From Pontiella desulfatans (GTDB lineage: Bacteria; Verrucomicrobiota; Kiritimatiellia; Kiritimatiellales; Pontiellaceae), in the NCBI GenBank assembly GCA_029287275.1, contig JARFRL010000441.1:1-6384 (forward strand): a DNA stretch of 6,384 nt, given 5' to 3'. Position numbers and translations under genes: made by a program. The notes beneath the pieces are model-generated. The model saw only the letters and a program-made list of their open reading frames with translations, had not been told where the DNA came from and made no database searches. Shown here one piece after another: positions 1 through 5,071 of this stretch (position 1 is its first letter; every line of letters starts with the position of its first letter).

Positions 1-79
1 AGACCCAGCCTGAAAGGATCATCTTCCCCTGAACCACGACGTTTTGTCCGCTGGAACGGAAGAGCACTAGCGAGGCGTT
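1..79. other. Leader region upstream of ectA, no supportable gene
   Basis: No gene with a start codon can be supported here. One + frame is open from position 3 to a TGA at 30-32, and another ends with a TGA at 11-13. Either could be the extreme 3' end of an upstream gene, but the fragments are too short to recognise. The reading frame of ectA has a TAG at 68-70, so ectA cannot extend further upstream. I looked for a promoter and found no convincing -35/-10 pair and no clear operator palindrome. If the ectoine promoter or an ectR-type MarR regulator exists, it lies mainly outside the window. Confidence 0.4.
72..75 (+). promoter_or_regulatory. Shine-Dalgarno GAGG for ectA
   Basis: GAGG lies four bases before the TTG at 80-82. 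The spacing is tight but usable. The in-frame TAG at 68-70 and the absence of an in-frame ATG or GTG near the N-terminus make TTG 80 the best start. The only close alternative is TTG at 92-94, sixteen bases from this GAGG. Confidence 0.5.
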
Positions 80-580
80 TTGCACGATACATTGGAAGTA
101 AAGCTATGCCGTCCCGATCCCTCTGACGGCTTTGAAGTACACCGTTTGGTTGAATCAAGCCCGCCCCTGGATCCGAACTCCGTCTATTGCAATCTGCTTC
201 AATGCTCGCATTTCGACGGCACGTCGATTTGCGCCAAACAGGGCGATCAACTGGTCGGCTTTGTTTCCGGCTACATCATTCCCGCCCGCCCCGACACGTT
301 ATTCATCTGGCAGGTCGTTGTGGCGGAGCGCGGCCGCGGCCAGGGCCTGGCCGGCAGGATGCTCGACGCGTTGCTGGGGCGACCCGAATGCGGGAAAGTC
401 GATTACATAGAGACCACGATCACCCCGTCGAACACGGCGTCCCGAGCGCTATTCAAAAAGTTCGCCGCGACGCACGGAGCCGAACCATCCATTACGAAAG
501 GGTTCGATAGAAAGCTCCATTTCCAAGACCACCACGAATCGGAAGAGTTATGGCGCATCGGCCCCTTCCCAAATACTTAA
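80..580 (+). CDS. ectA: L-2,4-diaminobutyrate N-gamma-acetyltransferase (EctA), TTG start
   Basis: EctA is a cytoplasmic GNAT-fold enzyme that transfers acetyl from acetyl-CoA to the gamma-amino group of L-2,4-diaminobutyrate, the second step of ectoine synthesis. The 166-residue length fits the family. The N-terminal part carries the EctA signature around residues 29-45 (PLDPNSVYCNLLQCSHF). The acetyl-CoA-binding loop follows strand 4 at about 77-91: W77-Q78-V79-V80-V81, then R84-x-x-G87-x-G89, which matches the GNAT motif A pattern. The segment LFIWQV just before it is also typical of EctA. Translation appears to begin at TTG 80, because an in-frame stop lies at 68-70 and no in-frame ATG or GTG is near. 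The gene is followed after 13 bp by ectB and is surely the first enzyme gene of the ectABC operon. No frameshift or missing motif is seen. Family assignment is secure; the start is less so. Confidence 0.95.
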   Translation: MHDTLEVKLCRPDPSDGFEVHRLVESSPPLDPNSVYCNLLQCSHFDGTSICAKQGDQLVGFVSGYIIPARPDTLFIWQVVVAERGRGQGLAGRMLDALLGRPECGKVDYIETTITPSNTASRALFKKFAATHGAEPSITKGFDRKLHFQDHHESEELWRIGPFPNT

Positions 581-593
581 AGAGGTTGTTAGT

Positions 594-1928
594 ATGAAGA
601 TCTTTGAAGAAATCGAATCCGAGGTGCAGAGCTATGCCCGCAATTTCCCGAGAATATTCGACCGGGCAAAGGACGAGTTTATTTATGACACGGAAGGCAA
701 TGAATATCTGGACTTCCTCGCGGGCGCCGGCTCGCTGAACTATGGCCACAACAATGACATCATGAAGCAAAAGCTGCTGGAATACATCGAACACGACGGT
801 ATCTCCCACAGTTTAGACCTCCATACGGATGCCAAGCGGGAATTCCTGGAAACCTTCCACGAGAAAATCCTGATGCCGCGCGGACTCGACTACATGGTGA
901 TGTTCACCGGCCCCACCGGAACCAACTCCGTCGAGGCCGCGTTGAAGGTGGCGCGCAACTACACGGGACGAAGCAATGTTGTTTCCTTTACCAATGGGTT
1001 TCATGGCGTAACCATGGGATCGCTGGCGGTTACGGGCAACTCGCACCACCGCGGCGCCGCCGGCGTTTCCCTATCCGGGGCTTCACGCATGCCCTACGAC
1101 GGCTATATGGGCGACGATGTAGATACCATCGAATATCTCGACAAGGTGCTGTCCGACTCCAGCAGCGGCATCGACAAACCGGCGGCGGCCATCGTCGAAA
1201 CGATCCAAGGCGAAGGCGGCATCAACATATGCAGCATGGAATGGCTCAAGAAACTGAAAACGGTCTGCAAGAAGCACGGAATGCTGCTGATTGTCGATGA
1301 CATCCAGGCTGGCAACGGTCGGTCCGGCACCTTTTTCAGCTTTGAGCCGGCGGGCATCCAGCCCGATATCGTAACGCTTTCAAAATCGATCAGCGGCTAT
1401 GGTCTGCCCTTCGCGCTGGTATTGATCCATCCGAAATACGACCAGTGGAAACCCGGCGAGCACAATGGAACCTTCCGCGGCAACAACATGGCCTTCGTCA
1501 CCGCGAAAGCCGCGATCGACGCGTACTGGAGCGACGATCGGTTTGAAAAAGAGGTGCGGCGCAAAGGAAGCTATATCGAGCAGCGGCTCAACGCGATTGT
1601 CGACGAGTATGGCGAGGGGAATTTCACGACCCGCGGGCGCGGGATGTTTCAAGGCATCAACTGTGTCAACGGCGACATTGCCGGTCAGATTACCCACGCG
1701 GCCTTCAAGCAGGGACTGATCATTGAAACCAGCGGCGCGGACGATCAGGTGATTAAGTTGCTCTGCCCATTGACGATCAAGGATGAAAACCTGACCAAAG
1801 GCATCGATATCGTTGAGGCCGCGGTAAAACTGATCTGCCGGCGCGTCGATGAAATCCCCGAAGAGTCCGACTATTTTGACGACGTGATTCTCGAGAAAAT
1901 CAGCGAAAACAGCGAGGACCCGGCATGA
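594..1928 (+). CDS. ectB: L-2,4-diaminobutyrate:2-oxoglutarate aminotransferase (EctB)
   Basis: EctB is a cytoplasmic PLP-dependent class III (fold type I) aminotransferase that makes L-2,4-diaminobutyrate from L-aspartate-4-semialdehyde with glutamate as amino donor, the first committed step to ectoine. The PLP phosphate region is at about residues 104-115 (FTGPTGTNSVEAAL), followed by NGFHG. The cofactor-nitrogen aspartate is D235 in LLIVDDIQAGNGRSG, where the EctB-type DDIQ replaces the DEV of most class III enzymes. The Schiff-base lysine is K264 in TLSKSISGYGLP. The start ATG has AGAGG at 581-585, eight bases upstream. The protein is 444 residues, longer than the roughly 420-430 usual for EctB. 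The extra length is an acidic tail at residues 419-444 with 11 Asp/Glu in 26 positions. The stop overlaps the ectC start (ATGA), indicating translational coupling. The nearest alternative would be another omega-aminotransferase, which the flanking ectA and ectC exclude. Confidence 0.96.
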   Translation: MKIFEEIESEVQSYARNFPRIFDRAKDEFIYDTEGNEYLDFLAGAGSLNYGHNNDIMKQKLLEYIEHDGISHSLDLHTDAKREFLETFHEKILMPRGLDYMVMFTGPTGTNSVEAALKVARNYTGRSNVVSFTNGFHGVTMGSLAVTGNSHHRGAAGVSLSGASRMPYDGYMGDDVDTIEYLDKVLSDSSSGIDKPAAAIVETIQGEGGINICSMEWLKKLKTVCKKHGMLLIVDDIQAGNGRSGTFFSFEPAGIQPDIVTLSKSISGYGLPFALVLIHPKYDQWKPGEHNGTFRGNNMAFVTAKAAIDAYWSDDRFEKEVRRKGSYIEQRLNAIVDEYGEGNFTTRGRGMFQGINCVNGDIAGQITHAAFKQGLIIETSGADDQVIKLLCPLTIKDENLTKGIDIVEAAVKLICRRVDEIPEESDYFDDVILEKISENSEDPA

Positions 1929-2329
1929 TCGTCAGACAGCTTCAGGAAGCCGAAAAAACCGATCGGAGAATCGTATCGCCCGATGGCAATTGGGAGAGCA
2001 CTCGCCTTCTGCTAAAAGGCGACAACATGGGATTTTCGTTCCATATCACCACCATCTACAAAGGGGCGGACTTTCGGCTGCACTATCAAAATCATTTGGA
2101 GTCGGTCTACTGCATTTCGGGCAAGGGCGAGGTGGAAACCCTCGCCGACGGGAAGAAATATCCCATTTCGCCCGGCACGCTCTACAACCTTGACCAAAAC
2201 GACGAACACATGCTGAGAGCGTTCGAGGAAATGCGGATGGCCTGCGTCTTTAATCCCCCGCTCCACGGAACCGAGGTTCACAATGAAGAAGGCTCCTACG
2301 AGCTGGAAGCGGAACCGGTCCACGACTAG
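1925..2329 (+). CDS. ectC: L-ectoine synthase (EctC)
   Basis: EctC is a small cytoplasmic cupin enzyme that closes the ring of N-gamma-acetyl-L-2,4-diaminobutyrate by loss of water, giving ectoine. The 134-residue length is typical. The cupin core carries the segment NHLESVYCISGKGEVE (56-71) and the later YNLDQNDEHMLRA (87-99). E59, Y87 and H95 line up by motif, with an offset of two, with the metal ligands Glu57, Tyr85 and His93 reported for the Paenibacillus lautus enzyme, so the iron site looks intact. The C-terminal FNPPLHGTEVH (109-119) is also typical. The ATG at 1925 overlaps the ectB stop by 4 bp and has GAGGA at 1914-1918 six bases upstream, inside ectB. It is followed after 17 bp by a symporter gene, not by ectD. 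Assignment is secure. Confidence 0.96.
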   Translation: MIVRQLQEAEKTDRRIVSPDGNWESTRLLLKGDNMGFSFHITTIYKGADFRLHYQNHLESVYCISGKGEVETLADGKKYPISPGTLYNLDQNDEHMLRAFEEMRMACVFNPPLHGTEVHNEEGSYELEAEPVHD

Positions 2330-2346
2330 GCCCAACGGAAACGACC

Positions 2347-3765
2347 ATGGTATTTAGTTTCACGCTGTTTCTCGTCCTGTTCGTCCTCATTGGCCTCAGC
2401 TCCATGTTCCACAGCCGAGGAACGAAAAAGGACTACTATCTCGCCAGTAGCTCCATCGCTCCGTCGCTGGTCGGCCTTTCCGCGGTGGCCACCAACAACA
2501 GCGGCTACATGTTCATCGGGGTGATCGGCTACACCTATGCCACCGGTCTGGCCTCCATCTGGCTCATGATCGGCTGGATCGCCGGCGACATGCTGGTTTC
2601 GGCCGTCACCCATTCGCGCCTGCGCAAGGCGACGGCTCGCACCGGCGAGGTCAGCTTCGCCGGCGTGCTGAGCAACTGGAACGGGAAACCGAACGTCCTG
2701 CTGCAACGCGTTTCGGCGGTCATTACGCTCGTTTTCCTGTTGGCCTATTCCAGCGCGCAGCTCGTCGCCGGCGGCAAGGCGCTGCACGTCCTGTTTGGCT
2801 GGCACCAATGGGCCGGCGCCGTGATCGGGGCCGTTCTAGTCATGGCCTATTGCTTGGCCGGCGGCATCCGCGCCTCCATCTGGACCGACGCCGCGCAATC
2901 GATCGTCATGGTCCTCGCCATGGGCGTGCTCCTCGTGGTCGCGACCACCTCCCTCGGCGGGCTATCGCCCGCGATCACGGAGATGGGGAAGGTGGATGGA
3001 TTCCTCGATCTCTTCCCGAAAAATCTGGTCGTGCCCGGCATTCTGGGCGGCATCCTCTTCGCCGTCAGCTGGGGCTTCGCGGGGCTTTCCGTGATCGGAC
3101 AACCCCACATCATGATCCGCTTCATGGCGCTTGACGATTCCTCCAAAATGCACCGCGCGCGCCTGTGGTACTACATCTGGTTCATCGCCTTCTACGCCAT
3201 GGCGACGGCGGTTGGCATGCTGGCGCGCGTCCACCTCGCCGACCCGGGCGGCTTCGACGCGGAACTCGCGCTGCCGATGATGGCGATGGATCTGCTCCCG
3301 CCTTTTTTGGTGGGCCTCGTCCTCGCCGGCATCTTCGCCGCCACCATGTCGACGGCTGATTCCCTGGTTCTGAGCTGCTCCTCCGCCTTGACCCACGACC
3401 TGCTGCCGCACAACATCGAAAACCCCCGCCTGCTCAAACTCGGCACCGGCCTGATCTGCGCCCTGGCCCTGAGCTGGGCGCTATTCAACAAGCAGAGTGT
3501 TTTCAGCCTGGTCATCATGGCCTGGTCGGGACTCGCCAGCGCGTTCGCGCCGCTCCTGCTCGTTCTCTGCTTCGGAGGAAAACCGGGACAACGCCTTAGC
3601 CTGACCGCCATGTTCGCGGGACTCGGCGTGGCCATGCTCTGGCGATATTTGGGTTGGCAAACGGCGATCTACGAAGGCATGCCCGGCATCCTGGCCGGCC
3701 TGCTCATCCTTTCCGCTCCCCTATTGTTAAAAGCGTTCTTGCGAAAACCCGACAAACCACGCTAA
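2347..3765 (+). CDS. Sodium:solute symporter (SSS family, PutP/OpuE-like), probable osmolyte importer
   Basis: This is a 472-residue inner-membrane protein with about 13 hydrophobic segments, starting with one at residues 2-20 and ending with one near 441-460, as expected for SSS family members (the LeuT-like fold). Family marks include GQPHIMIRFMA (251-261), shared with the proline symporter PutP, and the helix GIFAATMSTADSLVLSCSSA (328-347). In that helix S335-T336 occupy the place of the PutP sodium ligands S340-T341. In TM2 the stretch A48-T49-N50-N51-S52-G53 aligns with the PutP A-S-D-M-S-G, so N50 replaces the PutP Asp55. The gene starts 17 bp after ectC, with a modest GGAA at 2337-2340, which implies one operon with ectABC. 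An SSS transporter next to ectoine genes most likely takes up ectoine, proline or a related compatible solute, or recovers ectoine leaked from the cell. The substrate cannot be read from the sequence alone. Confidence 0.85.
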   Translation: MVFSFTLFLVLFVLIGLSSMFHSRGTKKDYYLASSSIAPSLVGLSAVATNNSGYMFIGVIGYTYATGLASIWLMIGWIAGDMLVSAVTHSRLRKATARTGEVSFAGVLSNWNGKPNVLLQRVSAVITLVFLLAYSSAQLVAGGKALHVLFGWHQWAGAVIGAVLVMAYCLAGGIRASIWTDAAQSIVMVLAMGVLLVVATTSLGGLSPAITEMGKVDGFLDLFPKNLVVPGILGGILFAVSWGFAGLSVIGQPHIMIRFMALDDSSKMHRARLWYYIWFIAFYAMATAVGMLARVHLADPGGFDAELALPMMAMDLLPPFLVGLVLAGIFAATMSTADSLVLSCSSALTHDLLPHNIENPRLLKLGTGLICALALSWALFNKQSVFSLVIMAWSGLASAFAPLLLVLCFGGKPGQRLSLTAMFAGLGVAMLWRYLGWQTAIYEGMPGILAGLLILSAPLLLKAFLRKPDKPR

Positions 3766-3814
3766 CTATCCGGCGGCGCGAGCCCGTGGCTTCTCAATTT
3801 AAAACGGATCCATC
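3766..3814. other. 49-bp spacer between symporter and bioA
   Basis: The spacer separates the osmolyte genes from bioA. A very weak hairpin (AGCC at 3781-3784, GGCT at 3788-3791, 3-base loop) is present, but no T-run follows and it is not a credible terminator. A GGA at 3806-3808 gives a poor ribosome site for the ATG at 3815. The AT-richer stretch near 3793-3804 could host a -10 element, but no matching -35 is clear. Read-through from the ectoine operon is therefore possible. Confidence 0.4.
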
Positions 3815-5071
3815 ATGAATAAAATATTCCATCCCTACACCCCGTTTTCGGCGATTGAAAAAGGTTTCTTGAACATCGCGCGCGGCGAGGGGATTTATCT
3901 GTTCGACGACGCGGGAAACAAATACGTCGACATCGTTTCGAGCTGGTGGGCGGTCGCGCTGGGCCACGGGCATCCGAAAGTGGTGAAGGCGATTCAGGAG
4001 CAGGCCGCGGTCTTGCAACATTCGATCACGGGCAGTCTAACGCATCCGAGCGTGCTCGCGCTGGCCGAACGGTTGGCGGAGTTGATGCCGACGCCGGACC
4101 GTCATTCCGTTTTCGCGAGCGATGGCTGCTCGGCGGTGGAGGCGGCGCTGAAGATCGCGATTCAATATTGGTACAACGTCGGCCAACCGGACAAAACGTG
4201 GATCATCGGCATGGATCAGGGTTATCATGGCGACTCGATGGGCGCGTTGGGCGCCGGATTCGTCGATGATTTCCACAAGCCGTTCGAGCGCGCGGTATCG
4301 CATCCGGCCAAACTCCCCTTCCCGATTCCGACCGCGGAGGATCCCGATGGATTCCTCCCGAGCAAGGCGGTGATTGAGCGGCACAAGAACACGCTCGCGG
4401 CGGTGATCGTCGAGCCGCTCTGTTTGGGCTCCGCCGGCATGAAGATCTATTCCGCGGGCTATCTGAAACAACTGGCCTATTGTTGCGCGGAGAACGACGT
4501 GCTGTTGATCATCGACGAGGTCGCGATGGGCTTCGGCCGCACCGGCAAACGCTTCGCGTTCAACCACGCCGACATCGATCCGGACATCGTTTGCGTTGGG
4601 AAAGCGCTAACGGCGGGCTACATGCCGCTGAGCGCCGCGATCGTGAAGGACGAACTCTACGACACCTTCTCCGACGCGGGCGAGACCGACCACACCTTCT
4701 ACCACGGCAACACCTTCGCCGGCCACCCGATCGGCTGCGCCGCCGCGCTGGCCGCGCTCGACATCTACGAAGCCGAGGATACGGTGGAACGCGGCGCGGA
4801 AATGGCGGAGAAGATGAAGGACTGGATGCAACCATTCGCTGAAATGGATTGCGTGAAAGAGCTGCGGTTCCTCGGTATGATCGGCGTGGTTGAGCTTAAG
4901 CCGGAAACCAAACCACTGATCGCGAAGATGAAGCAATCGCTTTTCGAGCAGGGGTATTTATTCCGGCCGCTCGGAACCATGTTCTACCTCATGCCCCCGC
5001 TGATCATCTCCGACGACGAACTGCGCGGAGCGGTCTTCGCCCTCCAGCAAACCATCGAGGAATTTTGCTGA
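3815..5071 (+). CDS. bioA: Adenosylmethionine:8-amino-7-oxononanoate aminotransferase (BioA-type)
   Basis: BioA is a cytoplasmic PLP enzyme that uses S-adenosylmethionine as amino donor to convert 8-amino-7-oxononanoate (KAPA) to 7,8-diaminononanoate, the third step of the biotin ring pathway. The 418-residue length is slightly shorter than the 429 of E. coli, mainly at the N-terminus. BioA-specific marks are all present: HPYT at 6-9 (Y8 matches E. coli Tyr17), SSWWA at 42-46 (W44 matches Trp52), GYHGDSMGA (compare E. coli GYHGDTFGA), IIDEVAMGFGRTGK with cofactor Asp D234, the lysine K263 in GKALTAGYM, the HGNTF loop (E. coli HGPTF), and FRPLGTMFYLMPP, whose Arg matches the substrate-carboxylate Arg391. 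These argue against a general omega-aminotransferase. No other biotin gene is in the window. The TGA shares its last base with the ATG of the following receptor gene. Alanine codons are mostly GCG, unlike the GCC-rich symporter gene before it. Confidence 0.88.
   Translation: MNKIFHPYTPFSAIEKGFLNIARGEGIYLFDDAGNKYVDIVSSWWAVALGHGHPKVVKAIQEQAAVLQHSITGSLTHPSVLALAERLAELMPTPDRHSVFASDGCSAVEAALKIAIQYWYNVGQPDKTWIIGMDQGYHGDSMGALGAGFVDDFHKPFERAVSHPAKLPFPIPTAEDPDGFLPSKAVIERHKNTLAAVIVEPLCLGSAGMKIYSAGYLKQLAYCCAENDVLLIIDEVAMGFGRTGKRFAFNHADIDPDIVCVGKALTAGYMPLSAAIVKDELYDTFSDAGETDHTFYHGNTFAGHPIGCAAALAALDIYEAEDTVERGAEMAEKMKDWMQPFAEMDCVKELRFLGMIGVVELKPETKPLIAKMKQSLFEQGYLFRPLGTMFYLMPPLIISDDELRGAVFALQQTIEEFC
5057..5061 (+). 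promoter_or_regulatory. Shine-Dalgarno GAGGA for the TonB-dependent receptor
   Basis: GAGGA lies inside the last codons of bioA, nine bases before the ATG at 5071. It supports that start and, with the one-base TGATG overlap, indicates translational coupling of the two genes. Confidence 0.65.

Noticed and set aside
44..72. TTGTCC at 44-49 as a -35 box for ectA
   Set aside because: No credible -10 hexamer lies 16-18 bp downstream; the stretch there is CTAGCG-like.
1..126. Open + frame from the window edge to a TGA at 124-126, overlapping the start of ectA
   Set aside because: It has no visible start, would overlap ectA by nearly 50 bases, and its basic low-complexity translation resembles no family I know; ectA explains the overlap region.
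2326..2808. Minus-strand open frame (160 codons) opposite the start of the symporter
   Set aside because: Its composition (many Gln, Glu, Asp and Arg) is that of the complement of a membrane-protein gene, and no family is recognisable. The + strand has clear SSS motifs.
3781..3791. Possible rho-independent terminator after the symporter
   Set aside because: The stem is only 4 bp with a 3-base loop and no following T-run.
3815..5071. The second aminotransferase as a diaminobutyrate or ectoine-catabolic transaminase
   Set aside because: HPYT, SSWWA, GYHGD, HGNTF and FRPLG...YLMPP together are BioA marks, including residues that contact S-adenosylmethionine or KAPA in the E. coli enzyme.
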